Below are positions 44,431-53,721 of a stretch of DNA of 64,000 nt, piece by piece. This stretch comes from UBA935 sp031555615 (lineage in GTDB: Bacteria; Bacillota; Clostridia; Lachnospirales; Lachnospiraceae). Every line of letters starts with the position of its first letter. The first letter of the stretch is position 1. Below the pieces are notes generated by a model. It worked only from the letters and a program-made list of their open reading frames with translations. It had not been told where the DNA came from and made no database searches. The stretch is from contig JAVBUF010000009.1 of assembly GCA_031555615.1 (NCBI GenBank), positions 28,815 through 92,814 of the forward strand, read 5' to 3'. Made by a program: the position numbers and the translations under genes.

Positions 44431-45321
44431 TTACTCTTCTCTGGCCGCCGTCAGCTTCATATAGATGCCGCTGAGGATCACCAGCACGATGCAGATCATC
44501 ACTGACAAGGCTGCTGCTGCCGGGAAATTATAGTCACGGAACGCATAACGGTATACCAGCATCATAATGGAAATACTTGCATTGTTGGGTCCGCCATTGG
44601 TCATCACCATGGGTTCGTACATAATCTGGAATACGGATATAATCTGCAGGATCAACATGGTTTTGGCAAGACCAAAAACACTGGGCAGGGTAATGTGCCT
44701 GATTCGCTGCCAGATACCTGCTCCATCAATGGTGGCGGCTTCATATAAGTCCGGGCTGATCCCGCTGATATTGGCCATATAGATCAGCGCCGTGGCACCG
44801 GCACTTTTCCAGGTCATGGTGACAACAATCAGGGGAATGGTCCAATGGGGGTTGGTGAGCCACATCAAAGGCTCGATCCCCAGCTTGCCTAACAGGATGT
44901 TCAGCACCCCAGTCTGACCCGGTGTGAAAAAGTAACTCCAGATCCACACGGTTGCAAGCCCTGGCATAATGTTGGGAAAATAAATTCCCACCCGGAACAA
45001 TCCTTTAAAACGCACTGTTTCCGAAATCAGAATACCCATCACGATGGGAATCAGAAACCCGATCAACAATGACCAGAAAATATAAGCAAAGGTATTACCG
45101 AAGGCGGCTGAAAAATCCGGATTACGCATGACCAGTTTATAGTTATCCAATCCCACAAAGTCCAGAATCTCATATCGCTTGGCTGTAAATAAGGATAGTC
45201 TGACATTTTCCAAAAGAGGTTCCCACACAAAAAATGCAAACAAAGCAAGTGTAGGCAGCATGACCAGCCAGCCAATCATATCTCTCTTTTTAAATTTCTT
45301 TTTTGTTTTTTGTGGGTTCAT
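44431..45321 (-). CDS. Carbohydrate ABC transporter permease, MalF type
   Basis: The 296-residue partner permease. After a basic N-terminus it has about six membrane segments, and the EAA loop EAATIDGAGIWQRIRHITLPSV is near residues 200-221. It follows the binding protein gene beyond a hairpin and precedes the MalG-type gene by 12 bases. Imports the alpha-glucoside presumably cleaved by the GH65 enzymes. Confidence 0.92.
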   Translation of the reverse strand: MNPQKTKKKFKKRDMIGWLVMLPTLALFAFFVWEPLLENVRLSLFTAKRYEILDFVGLDNYKLVMRNPDFSAAFGNTFAYIFWSLLIGFLIPIVMGILISETVRFKGLFRVGIYFPNIMPGLATVWIWSYFFTPGQTGVLNILLGKLGIEPLMWLTNPHWTIPLIVVTMTWKSAGATALIYMANISGISPDLYEAATIDGAGIWQRIRHITLPSVFGLAKTMLILQIISVFQIMYEPMVMTNGGPNNASISIMMLVYRYAFRDYNFPAAAALSVMICIVLVILSGIYMKLTAAREE

Positions 45322-45348
45322 TCACATTTACCTCTCTTCTGAAAACTA

Positions 45349-45376
45349 CTGGGGTTTCTTTTTCAAAAAACCCCAG
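45349..45376 (-). other. Stem-loop between binding-protein and permease genes
   Basis: CTGGGGTTT (45349-45357) and AAACCCCAG (45368-45376) form a perfect 9-base stem 14 bases past the binding protein stop. The following minus-strand bases (TAGTTTTC) are a poor T-run, so it is either a weak terminator or an RNA stabiliser. Confidence 0.7.
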
Positions 45377-45390
45377 CCCATTTCTATTAT

Positions 45391-46857
45391 TTATTGTGCA
45401 TCTAAAATTGCCTGATAGTTATTATTAGCCGTTTCCATTAATTTAGCAACATCTGCATTTTTATCAGTCAACACTGCCTGCAATACTTTGGTTAATTCAC
45501 CATACATATCCTGGGTCATACCAGGTTCTTCAGTCCGAAGACCTTTGGAAGAAGTTGCATCAAAGTAAGGCTGGAACATCTTTGTATCAACATTGCCATA
45601 CTCTTCAATTACTTTTGCTTCGGCATCCAGAATTTCTTTATTTACCCAACAAGGGAAACGAGGAATAACCGGAACACCGTTTGCCGATTTGTTGGCATTA
45701 TCCGCTCTCATACCTTCCATGGAAGCATCACTTGCGACGGGAGATTTGCCCATAATTTCAATATAGTCCAGAGCCGCATTAATTTCAGCAGGGGTTGCAT
45801 CCTTGGAGAACATATAAGGCGTACCGCCTGACAGGGAATACTGTCCGCCGGGGCCGGCCGGGATTGCACACATTGCCAGTTTGTCAAGAGGCAGACCGTT
45901 TACCTGGGTAGGCTGATTTACAGCATCATTGGCACCGATATACATAGCTGCCGCGCCGGTTCCCAGGGCAGTAAAGCCGGTTCCCCAATCTTCATTGGTG
46001 GGATCTGCTGTCAGTACATCATAATTCCATTTCAGGGATTTTACATATTCCATGGCGGCAATTGCTTCTGCCGATGCCAGGTTGGAGGTAAAGGTACCAT
46101 CACCGTTATCTGTACACAGTGTTGCACCGAATGCCCAGGCAATATTGGAGAAGTGCCATCCGCCAGCGTTATCCTTTGCCAATAAGCAAAGTCCTGCGGC
46201 ACCGGTTTTCTCTTTGATGGTTTTGGCGGTTTCAGCCAATTCCTCCCATGTCTTTGGATACAGCGGATATCCATCTGCATCCACCAGACCGGCTTCTTCA
46301 AATAATTCTACATTCAGCATCATTCCCAAAGCATAACCATCACGGGGAATACCGTATATTCTTCCATCTTTATCCGAAAGTAATTCTCTGATGGAAGGAT
46401 TGATATCCTCCAGCCATCCTCTTGCCTGCAGTTCATCGGTAATATCTGCTACCGCACCGTTTCTGATGAGTTTCTGGGGTTCTGTGAACCAGGATTCAAA
46501 TACCGTGGGGCAATTGCCTGATTCTACCAGGGGCATAAAGGTTTCTGTGGCATATTTGTAATATGCCGGCACCACTGTTACATTGGGATAATACTCATTC
46601 ATGGTTTTGACGTATCCTTCATGTACTGCGATATCGTCTGTCAAAGTGTCTTCAGGCCAGATACCCAGCGTAATGGTTACCGCCTCATCGGCTGCTTCTG
46701 CCTGTGCTGCTTCATTATTATCAGTTGCTGCCGCTTCTGTTTTTGGTTCCGCCTTAGTCTCTGCCGCCGGTTCTTCTGCTCCCTTGGCACCACAGCCGGA
46801 CAATGCTGCCATTACCATTGCCGCTGTTAATAAAGTTGCTAATAACTTTTTCTTCAT
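45391..46857 (-). CDS. Carbohydrate ABC transporter substrate-binding lipoprotein
   Basis: Exported binding protein (family 1 type) of 488 residues. Signal peptide with lipobox LSGC (Cys22), an Ala/Glu/Thr linker to about residue 58, then the binding domain (LGIWPEDTLTDD; PTVFESWFTEP; YGIPRDGYALGMMLN; AMYIGANDAV). The start 46857 has AAGGAGAGG upstream. First gene of the alpha-glucoside operon, controlled by a strong promoter with two LacI-type operators. Confidence 0.93.
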   Translation of the reverse strand: MKKKLLATLLTAAMVMAALSGCGAKGAEEPAAETKAEPKTEAAATDNNEAAQAEAADEAVTITLGIWPEDTLTDDIAVHEGYVKTMNEYYPNVTVVPAYYKYATETFMPLVESGNCPTVFESWFTEPQKLIRNGAVADITDELQARGWLEDINPSIRELLSDKDGRIYGIPRDGYALGMMLNVELFEEAGLVDADGYPLYPKTWEELAETAKTIKEKTGAAGLCLLAKDNAGGWHFSNIAWAFGATLCTDNGDGTFTSNLASAEAIAAMEYVKSLKWNYDVLTADPTNEDWGTGFTALGTGAAAMYIGANDAVNQPTQVNGLPLDKLAMCAIPAGPGGQYSLSGGTPYMFSKDATPAEINAALDYIEIMGKSPVASDASMEGMRADNANKSANGVPVIPRFPCWVNKEILDAEAKVIEEYGNVDTKMFQPYFDATSSKGLRTEEPGMTQDMYGELTKVLQAVLTDKNADVAKLMETANNNYQAILDAQ

Positions 46858-46891
46858 TTTACCTCTCCTTTCAAATATGTACAACTTGTTG

Positions 46892-46905
46892 GTTTAACGT
46901 TAAAC
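46892..46905. promoter_or_regulatory. LacI-type operator 1
   Basis: Perfect palindrome GTTTAACGTTAAAC in the leader of the binding protein gene. The flanks are shared with operator 2 (TTGTTG before, T after), giving a 21-base direct repeat 62 bases apart. Confidence 0.85.
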
Positions 46906-46953
46906 TTGCTATCCGCTTTTTGATTCACTCACACATCTTCCTTGTTTTTGTTG

Positions 46954-46967
46954 GTTTAACGTTAAAC
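46954..46967. promoter_or_regulatory. LacI-type operator 2
   Basis: Second perfect GTTTAACGTTAAAC. It begins two bases after the -10 box, covering the transcription start; repression by blocking, with looping to operator 1, is plausible. Confidence 0.88.
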
Positions 46968-46969
46968 TA

Positions 46970-46998
46970 ATAATATCATTTATCCTTTTTATTGTCAA
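46970..46998 (-). promoter_or_regulatory. Promoter of the alpha-glucoside transporter operon
   Basis: TTGACA (46993-46998), 17 bases, TATTAT (46970-46975), directly followed by operator 2. Confidence 0.88.
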
Positions 46999-47065
46999 TA
47001 TGTATTTTAATAAAAATATTTTTTTTATTTTTTAGGCAAAAAGCACAAGGTTACACATAGAAATA

Positions 47066-47096
47066 CGCCTGTCGTAACCAAAAGTTACAACAGGCG
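47066..47096 (-). terminator. Terminator after the chemoreceptor gene
   Basis: Thirteen-base arms (47066-47078, 47084-47096) with one wobble and a 5-base loop; the minus strand continues TATTTCTAT. The stem is strong, the T-run modest. Confidence 0.75.
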
Positions 47097-47109
47097 CTTA
47101 TTTATCTCT

Positions 47110-48837
47110 TTATGATAATTTAAATCTATCTACCAGACTAATCAATCCTTCCGATGTACGCTGGGTATGCTTCATATTCTCTACTATGGTAGCCGCATTA
47201 GTGGAAATATCACTGGTCTGCTGGGCTACTGCACTGGTCTTTCTGGCACCTTCCTGAGCCGCCTGGGCAACCTCATTGATGGCTGTCATAACCAGATTAA
47301 CTCCGGCATTTAACTCTTCCGATGTTGCATTCAGATCACTGGTCATATCACTGACATATACCGCATCTGTCGTATAGGACTCGGCTGCTGCCAGCATATC
47401 CGCATAATCCTTATTAACATCGCTGGCAACAAAGTTCAACAGATTATTGGAATTCTTTGCCAGATTATTTACCGCACTCATTACTACCTTGGTGATGGCC
47501 TGAATCTGGTTAACCGTATTTTTGGAGTTATCCGCCAATGCACTGATTTCATTGGCAACAACTGCAAAACCTTTACCCGCCTCACCGGCCCTGGCTGCTT
47601 CGATGGAAGCATTTAATGCCAGAAGTGTTGTCTGACTGGTAATACTTAAAATTGCATCGGCCAGGGCATTGATTTCGTCGACAGCCTTGGAATCCTTCAG
47701 GGCCTGTTCCAAAGCGCCCTTAATTTCATTAAATATCTGATTGGATTTCTCAATGGACTGATTTACATTTTGCCCCAGTTCTGTCGCACGTACATGTATT
47801 TCATTTGATTTACCGGCACCCTCTTCGGCTTTATCAGCTACCGAATCAACTGCTCGTTCAATCTCAGATGCTGTTGTATTCATTTCCTCCGCTGCTGCAC
47901 CTGTCTCTTCCATAGCCGCACTCAAGGCTTCCGTAGCCGCTGATGTTTCAATAATATGGTCGTTCAGCATGGCCAGGGTTTTATTGGTAGCCTTTACCTG
48001 ATCCCCCAGAATATTGGCTGACTGCTTAATGCCGGATACTGTTTCGATCAGTCCCTTTTTCATTTCTTCAATATTTCTGGCCAGCATACCGATCTCATCT
48101 TTTTGTTTCAGATATCGTTGTTCGAAGCGAATGCTCAAATCACCATCGGCTATTTTTTTGGACATGGCCCGTACTACATTTAAGGGGCGGGTAATAACAC
48201 TGGACATAATCAGTCCGATTATTATGGATACGAAAAAGGCCACTATCAGGATGAGATAAGTAATATTGGCACTTTGTTTATACTCCTCCATGGCTGCATC
48301 CACACTTTGCTGCGCATCTTCCAGATTATAATCCACTGCCTGGTTAATATATTCCTGAACAGCCTGACTGGCCGGGTCAACAAACTCAGTATTAAATTTA
48401 TTCGCCTCTATGTATTTCCCATTACCAATATACTCAAAAAGTTCCGCACGGTATTGCAAATATTCATTCATGGCACTTTCCAGCTTGGTAAATATAGCGC
48501 GGTCTTCCTCTTCTACTATGGAATTCCTATAGGTTTCCATAGCCTGCTCATTAATTGCGTCATAGTTGGCAATTTCTTCTAAAATAGTCTCAGCCGCCGA
48601 TACATTGGATCGATTTACCAGCTTCTGTGTCCCCATTCTCACATCACTTAGGCCGGCGTTAATAATTTCTACCTGAACAGTGGATTTATAATTGTTCTCA
48701 TAAACATATTCATTAGCCTCGCTAATCTCCCCCATTCCTTTGACGCCTACCATACCTACTATAATCATCGTAATAATCAGCAAAGCAAACGAACCCAAAA
48801 ACTTAACCCTAATCTTCATATTATACAGTAATCTCAT
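47110..48837 (-). CDS. Methyl-accepting chemotaxis protein
   Basis: Membrane chemoreceptor of 575 residues. TM1 at about 13-35, an extracytoplasmic four-helix-bundle sensor (about 36-187), TM2 at about 188-210, a HAMP domain (about 211-265, ITRPLNVVRAMSKKIADGDLS) and the signalling domain with the conserved tip LALNASIEAARAGEAGKGFAVVANEI near 435-460. The start has GGGAGG upstream. Located between a tRNA gene and the sugar locus, with its own promoter and terminator. The ligand may be a sugar, but nothing in the sequence shows it. Confidence 0.94.
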   Translation of the reverse strand: MRLLYNMKIRVKFLGSFALLIITMIIVGMVGVKGMGEISEANEYVYENNYKSTVQVEIINAGLSDVRMGTQKLVNRSNVSAAETILEEIANYDAINEQAMETYRNSIVEEEDRAIFTKLESAMNEYLQYRAELFEYIGNGKYIEANKFNTEFVDPASQAVQEYINQAVDYNLEDAQQSVDAAMEEYKQSANITYLILIVAFFVSIIIGLIMSSVITRPLNVVRAMSKKIADGDLSIRFEQRYLKQKDEIGMLARNIEEMKKGLIETVSGIKQSANILGDQVKATNKTLAMLNDHIIETSAATEALSAAMEETGAAAEEMNTTASEIERAVDSVADKAEEGAGKSNEIHVRATELGQNVNQSIEKSNQIFNEIKGALEQALKDSKAVDEINALADAILSITSQTTLLALNASIEAARAGEAGKGFAVVANEISALADNSKNTVNQIQAITKVVMSAVNNLAKNSNNLLNFVASDVNKDYADMLAAAESYTTDAVYVSDMTSDLNATSEELNAGVNLVMTAINEVAQAAQEGARKTSAVAQQTSDISTNAATIVENMKHTQRTSEGLISLVDRFKLS

Positions 48838-48867
48838 GACTGTTCCTCCCTATGATGTGATACTCCT

Positions 48868-48896
48868 ATCATATCTAAAATAGCAAGATTAGTCAA
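48868..48896 (-). promoter_or_regulatory. Promoter of the chemoreceptor gene
   Basis: TTGACT (48891-48896), 17 bases, TATGAT (48868-48873): a housekeeping-type promoter rather than a flagellar one. Confidence 0.75.
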
Positions 48897-48978
48897 TATT
48901 CATCAAATAGATGCAACCACCAAAAAAAGGCCGGATTGTTTGTGCAATATTTTATATTTTACGAACAACTGTCCCCTC

Positions 48979-49007
48979 TTGTACAATGCTTTCAGTCATG
49001 TTATAAT
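48979..49007 (+). promoter_or_regulatory. Promoter of tRNA-Val
   Basis: TTGTAC (48979-48984), 17 bases, TATAAT (49002-49007), about 10 bases before the mature tRNA end. Confidence 0.7.
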
Positions 49008-49017
49008 CTCATGGTAC

Positions 49018-49090
49018 GGAGGCATAGCTCAGTTGGGAGAGCACCTGCTCGACAAGCAGGTTGTCGCTGGTTCGAGTCCAGTTGTCTCCA
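49018..49090 (+). tRNA. tRNA-Val (anticodon GAC)
   Basis: Full cloverleaf of 73 bases: acceptor GGAGGCA with TGTCTCC, D-arm GCTCAGTTGGGAGAGC, anticodon stem CCTGC/GCAGG with loop TCGACAA, and T-arm GCTGG-TTCGAGT-CCAGT. The anticodon GAC reads GUC/GUU valine codons. CCA is not encoded. Confidence 0.95.
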
Positions 49091-49099
49091 TTTTATTAT

Positions 49100-50485
49100 T
49101 TAATACATCTCCAGATATATCCGCGTATTTCCGATCATCTCAGCAAACAATTCTTTGGCCTCCGGCTGGGAAAGTCCCATATTAGGATCCATCATAAAAG
49201 CCCTGAAGGCCATATCCAAATCACGTTTCATCGCCGCTTCCACGATTATTTCCTGAATCCCGCATACCTTACTGATCAAAGGATAAATTTCCGCCGGAAC
49301 CGCTCCCGCAAAAACCGGCCGCAGCGTCCCCCCCGCAAAATGCGCATTGGTTTCCACCACCGCGCCCAGGGGCAGGTTGGGAATCTGTCCCACATTGGGA
49401 ATATTGACATTGGTTACCAGTTCACGCAAGCCCAATAAAGCACGCATCTGCTGCACCCCTTCTTCTCCCGTTTTATTAATGGTAAATTCTTCTTCCCCAC
49501 TGTAAAGCCGCTCACTTCTGGCCAAACGATTCTCCAGGTCCTCCCGCCGGTAGCTTAAGGGAGTGAGTTCAAATGCCCACTGCCGCACCGTTTCACGGTC
49601 CTTCAGATACCAGCTTCCCGGGCAGAATTCGGCCAGATGCCGGTCACCGGCCGCAGCAATATATCCAAATTTCAAAAACAGATCCATTTTTACCTTTTCC
49701 CTGCTTTCAAAAACTTTATTCATCCAATTTTCATCTGACTTCCGGTAATAGCCATCTTCTTTATACTTACGGGCAAACTCCCGGTAAACCGGAAATAAAT
49801 CCATATCTTTATACTTGGCTTCGGTAAGCCAGGTAAAATGATTCACACCCACTACATTGACCTTAATCTCTTCTCTCCCGGCATCTTTGATGTCTAATTC
49901 TTCTTCTAATACCATGGTCAGCAGCTTCTGGGTCCCGAACACTTCATGGCAGCAGCCAAAAGCCTTGATTTCCGGAAATGCCTTGTATAAGCTTCTGACA
50001 CAGACCGTCATGGGATTAGTATAATTGATTACCCAGGCCTTGGGACAATATTCTTTGATAGCGGCCGCAAATTCTTCAAACATCGGAATGGTCCGCAGGG
50101 CCCTGACTAAGCCGCCCGGTCCGGCGGTATCCCCCACCGACTGATAGATTCCGTATTTTTCAGGCACATGGACATCGCTTTCCATTTCATCAAAGGTTCC
50201 CGGCAAGATGGAAATCACCACGAAATCAGCCCCTTCCAGACTTTCCGCCAGGGTATCTTTTGCTTCATATTGCCAGGGTGACCGGCATTCCTTAAGTTCC
50301 TTGATTTTATTGCCGATACTGGCATTTTTTTTGGCCGCTTCCTTATCAATATCGTATAAGGTAACGGTACCGCACATATCCTCTACAGCTGCCAGATCAC
50401 TCATCAGCCCCCAGGCCCAACCCCGGGAACCACCGCCGATATAGGCGATTTTAATGCCTTCTACCTTATTCTCATTGTATTTCAT
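49100..50485 (-). CDS. GH4 family glycosidase, probable alpha-galacturonidase
   Basis: NAD- and metal-dependent glycosidase of 461 residues. The Rossmann motif is at GGGSRGW (17-23); the metal site uses Cys/His in CCHEVF (about 176-181) and GVNHFTW (about 211-217); INYTNPM is also conserved. GH4 covers alpha-glucosidases, alpha-galactosidases, alpha-glucuronidases and alpha-galacturonidases. The CCHE/NHFTW combination and the pectin neighbours favour an LplD-like alpha-galacturonidase acting on intracellular oligogalacturonides. It ends 10 bases from tRNA-Val and diverges from an AraC regulator. Confidence 0.88.
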   Translation of the reverse strand: MKYNENKVEGIKIAYIGGGSRGWAWGLMSDLAAVEDMCGTVTLYDIDKEAAKKNASIGNKIKELKECRSPWQYEAKDTLAESLEGADFVVISILPGTFDEMESDVHVPEKYGIYQSVGDTAGPGGLVRALRTIPMFEEFAAAIKEYCPKAWVINYTNPMTVCVRSLYKAFPEIKAFGCCHEVFGTQKLLTMVLEEELDIKDAGREEIKVNVVGVNHFTWLTEAKYKDMDLFPVYREFARKYKEDGYYRKSDENWMNKVFESREKVKMDLFLKFGYIAAAGDRHLAEFCPGSWYLKDRETVRQWAFELTPLSYRREDLENRLARSERLYSGEEEFTINKTGEEGVQQMRALLGLRELVTNVNIPNVGQIPNLPLGAVVETNAHFAGGTLRPVFAGAVPAEIYPLISKVCGIQEIIVEAAMKRDLDMAFRAFMMDPNMGLSQPEAKELFAEMIGNTRIYLEMY

Positions 50486-50638
50486 TCTTCTTTCCCTCCT
50501 GCTGATTTTATTCTTTGATTTTACTCTTATTAAACTGATAAACTGATTTTAACATGCAACATATGATAAAAACAGTTAAATTAATGCTCTTTTCTTTTAA
50601 AAACCGTTCAAATATTGCTATGCGAATTTCCTTTTAGA

Positions 50639-50647
50639 TGATAAAAT
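50639..50647 (+). promoter_or_regulatory. Possible extended -10 promoter of the first AraC regulator
   Basis: TGATAAAAT (TGn plus TAAAAT), about 75 bases before the start; no -35 at a normal distance. The 235-base region between GH4 and this regulator holds no other gene. Confidence 0.35.
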
Positions 50648-50668
50648 AAAGCAACACCTGAAAAAGGA

Positions 50669-50701
50669 GGCTAATGTGAAAAATAAAATTTCACACTAGC
50701 C
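50669..50701 (+). promoter_or_regulatory. Inverted repeat with a minimal leader frame
   Basis: GGCTAATGTGAAA (50669-50681) pairs with TTTCACACTAGCC (50689-50701), one mismatch, 7-base loop. Just before and in it is AAGGAGG, CTA, then ATGTGA (start-stop) or GTG followed by six codons and TAG. It lies 20 bases before the regulator's start. Confidence 0.5.
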
Positions 50702-50720
50702 GGCAAGAATGGAGATTTCT

Positions 50721-51566
50721 ATGGAAAAAACCGCCTTTGCCCCTTATGGAAATTTTTTTATTAATTATACCCGGGCAAGCTATCAAAATGATATGAAAGT
50801 CCAGCATTACCATGATACTTATGAAATATATCTGCAGATTTCCGGTACCCGCAAGCTGTTCCTGAATGATCTTTCCTATCAGCTGGGGGAAGGGGACCTG
50901 TATCTGCTGAACCCCTTTGAAATTCATTATACCGAAAGTCTCACCACAGATCCCTACGAACGTTTCGTAATGAATTTTCCCGGCGATAAACTTTCCTGCA
51001 TCCTCACCCAACAGGAAAAACAAATGCTGTTTACCAAAATGGATTCTCGAGTCATTCACCTGGATAATGCACAGGCGGCAGCGGCTCTGGGGCATTTTAA
51101 AAAAGCCGATGCCTTTTCGGGCAAAACCGGCTTTCTTGCAGAAAAATTATTATATTCAGAAATTTTTCAGTTCTTAATGGAACTGGATGCTCTGCCTGCT
51201 GCCGAAGAAGAAATTCTCAGCCAAAGCATCCAGTCCGAAGTGGCCAAAGCGATTCACTATGTAAACCGATATTATGCGGAAACAATCGACTTGAACACCC
51301 TGGCCGATATGATCCATATGAGCAAATACCATTTCTGCCGGCAGTTCCACGCCGCAACCGGAGCCACCTTTCTGGAATATCTCTATAATATCCGGCTGGC
51401 CAAGGTTCACCAGATGCTGCTGGAAACCTCCTTACCGCTCCATGACATTGCCCGCCGGACAGGCTTTTCCTCCACCGCCCACCTTTCCCGGATCTTCCGG
51501 CAGCGGTACGGGCAGTCCCCCAGAGACTTCCGGTCCTTCTGCAGCTACCAGGTCAAAAAGAAATGA
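50721..51566 (+). CDS. AraC-family transcriptional regulator (first)
   Basis: The 281-residue regulator has an N-terminal cupin sensor (HYHDTYEIYLQISGTRKLFLND near 30-50; GDLYLLNPFEIHY) and a C-terminal double HTH (about 180-278: LNTLADMIHMSKYHFCRQFHAATG...IARRTGFSSTAHLSRIFRQRYGQSPRDFR). I chose ATG 50721, which has GGAG six bases upstream; ATG 50709 has none. It is divergent from the GH4 gene and its end overlaps the GH112 gene by 14 bases. It probably activates pectin genes in response to a sugar. Confidence 0.9.
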   Translation: MEKTAFAPYGNFFINYTRASYQNDMKVQHYHDTYEIYLQISGTRKLFLNDLSYQLGEGDLYLLNPFEIHYTESLTTDPYERFVMNFPGDKLSCILTQQEKQMLFTKMDSRVIHLDNAQAAAALGHFKKADAFSGKTGFLAEKLLYSEIFQFLMELDALPAAEEEILSQSIQSEVAKAIHYVNRYYAETIDLNTLADMIHMSKYHFCRQFHAATGATFLEYLYNIRLAKVHQMLLETSLPLHDIARRTGFSSTAHLSRIFRQRYGQSPRDFRSFCSYQVKKK

Positions 51567-53706
51567 AAACCGTATCATAGGCATTTATATTTACGGTTTG
51601 AGCTCCTTTTGGGGTTTGAATGGATGTGGTCTGTTCCGTGTCACTGTTATTGATAACCACCAGTTTATTTTCCTGGGGATACCAGGCACATTCCGTATGC
51701 AGATTATCCGTCATATAGTCTCCATATACACCTTCACCGCCGGCAAAGCGGATCAATTGATACAGCAAACGGGTATTGGCGGCACTGATGTTAAAAGATG
51801 CCAGATAAATTCCCTTGCCCTGGCCGAAGCCGTTGATGGTCAATACCGGTGTATCGCCCTCAGCCATCAGCACCTTGGCTTTGCCATCCGTTAAAAATAC
51901 TTTTTCTTTCTTCTCAATATGACTGCCGTTGGGAAGCAATTGCTGTTCCGATTGTACTTCAAATCCCCATTTTCCATGACACACTCGGGCTCCCGTATCT
52001 TTGTCGATACCCAGAACATGAGCCATTCTGAAATAAGTGTCATAGTCTGCTACAGCCGACGGCTCATTAACACCGATTAATGTCCCACCTTTATAGACCC
52101 ATTCGGTCAACAAACTCACCACCGCTTCATCCCGCCAGGCTTCGCCGCCGCTCCAGGCGCTGCCAGCTTCCCCGGCATTAATAACCACATCCACACCAGC
52201 CAGTGCGCCGTTTTTGATATCTTCAAAAGAAAGGAACGATACCTCCACCGGAAGCCCCGACAAGGCTTCATTGATGTGAATCAAATCATGCATATAGGTC
52301 TCATGGAAATGTCCTGATAAGGTCCATGAGCGTAATTTTCCCCAGCTATGCAGCACTGCCACCCGGGTTTTAATGGTATAAGGCTTGCCGTTTTGATGAA
52401 AGGATCTCAGCAGCCGGAACTCATCCGCTACTTTTTCGATATAATCACAAAAATCAGGATATTCCTCCACCAGGTGCAGATATCCGCCCAATCCGATTCT
52501 TTCGATGGGGGCAAACAGCAATGCTCTTCTGACGCTGTTCCAGTACTTCTTGGCTTCTAATGTGGGATCGCCGCCTTCCATGAATGTAGGGGCACCCCCC
52601 AAGCCCACCGGAAACAGGTAGGGATGCAGCCGCAGCTCATGCACCGGAATATCCACTCCGGCACAAAGCCTTGCTTCGTATCCTGAGAAAACACATTTGA
52701 TCAGACCGTCAAAACCAAATTCCGCAAACCGGTCTCCGTAAGGTTCCACTCCAATCCAACTGTCATCATAAAAAACATAGGCTTTCTTCCCATAGCTGTG
52801 GACGATATCCACCAGCTCCTTGCCGAAATCCACCACAAAATTATGGACAAAGGTCATCCAGTCTTTCTTTCGGGGACTGGGCGGCATATGGGTCACCTGC
52901 AGTTTGCCCTGATTAATAAAATCTTCAGCCGTGAGCCGATACCCATACTCCTGGGCAAACAGATCCAGTGCCAGATCACTGACTGCAAAATCATAGGATC
53001 CCCAATCGGAGAACAAATTGCGGTTTCGGGCATCACTCCCCCAAATCCAGACAAAATTATAAAACATCGAAGTAAACCGTACCACCGTCGTGTCAGGATG
53101 GCTTTCACACCATTCTTTCATCATTTCCCGCAAGTAGTCCTGGGTTTCGGGATAACGGGGATCGATCTGCATCAAATGCTCTTTATTCCAATTATTGGTG
53201 GTGTGATTGTACATGGAAATTTCTTCCCAGATCCGATAAGCCAGAAAACTTACCGTATACTTATGCCAGGGAATGGCATTATGAATAATCACACTCCCGC
53301 CTTCTTTATCATATTCCCATGACGTGGCCGGAACTGCCTCATTGATGGTTCGGTCATAAACCTCCCAGTATTTCATCGCCCTTTCGGAATCATTAATGGC
53401 AAACTGTTCCGCAAAAAAGCTTTCCATCAACGAAATGGTAAGTGACCCTTCACACGCCACCACAGGGGGGGTGCCAAGAAAGGTCTGCTGTAATTTATCC
53501 CGGTTTTGCTTTGCCCATTCATTATGTTCTCTGATAATACAAACAGTCGAATAAATGCCGTATCCTGCATGTACGATTTCATCGGAAAGTGTAGTTCCGT
53601 CGCTGTCCCTGATAATATCTGCGCCCCATTTTGATGCCAATTTCAGTGTCAGTTCCTCATATCCCGCTTCTCCGGGCAATGTAAAACCGCCTCTGTCTGC
53701 GTTCAT
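51553..53706 (-). CDS. GH112 phosphorylase, probable galactosyl-rhamnose phosphorylase
   Basis: The 717-residue enzyme belongs to GH112, the family of 1,3-beta-galactosyl-N-acetylhexosamine phosphorylase and D-galactosyl-beta-1,4-L-rhamnose phosphorylase. Recognisable parts are GGFTLPGEAG...KWGADIIRDSDGTTLS at the N-terminus, WGSDARNRNLFSDWGSYDF near 225-243, YDDSWIGVEPYG near 317-328, and the C-terminal beta domains. The reaction releases alpha-galactose 1-phosphate. The neighbours (rhamnogalacturonan hydrolase, esterase, rhamnose mutarotase) favour galactosyl-rhamnose over lacto-N-biose. GGAGG precedes the start. No Leloir-pathway genes are in the window. Confidence 0.9.
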   Translation of the reverse strand: MNADRGGFTLPGEAGYEELTLKLASKWGADIIRDSDGTTLSDEIVHAGYGIYSTVCIIREHNEWAKQNRDKLQQTFLGTPPVVACEGSLTISLMESFFAEQFAINDSERAMKYWEVYDRTINEAVPATSWEYDKEGGSVIIHNAIPWHKYTVSFLAYRIWEEISMYNHTTNNWNKEHLMQIDPRYPETQDYLREMMKEWCESHPDTTVVRFTSMFYNFVWIWGSDARNRNLFSDWGSYDFAVSDLALDLFAQEYGYRLTAEDFINQGKLQVTHMPPSPRKKDWMTFVHNFVVDFGKELVDIVHSYGKKAYVFYDDSWIGVEPYGDRFAEFGFDGLIKCVFSGYEARLCAGVDIPVHELRLHPYLFPVGLGGAPTFMEGGDPTLEAKKYWNSVRRALLFAPIERIGLGGYLHLVEEYPDFCDYIEKVADEFRLLRSFHQNGKPYTIKTRVAVLHSWGKLRSWTLSGHFHETYMHDLIHINEALSGLPVEVSFLSFEDIKNGALAGVDVVINAGEAGSAWSGGEAWRDEAVVSLLTEWVYKGGTLIGVNEPSAVADYDTYFRMAHVLGIDKDTGARVCHGKWGFEVQSEQQLLPNGSHIEKKEKVFLTDGKAKVLMAEGDTPVLTINGFGQGKGIYLASFNISAANTRLLYQLIRFAGGEGVYGDYMTDNLHTECAWYPQENKLVVINNSDTEQTTSIQTPKGAQTVNINAYDTVFISF

Positions 53707-53721
53707 ACCTTATCCTCCAAA

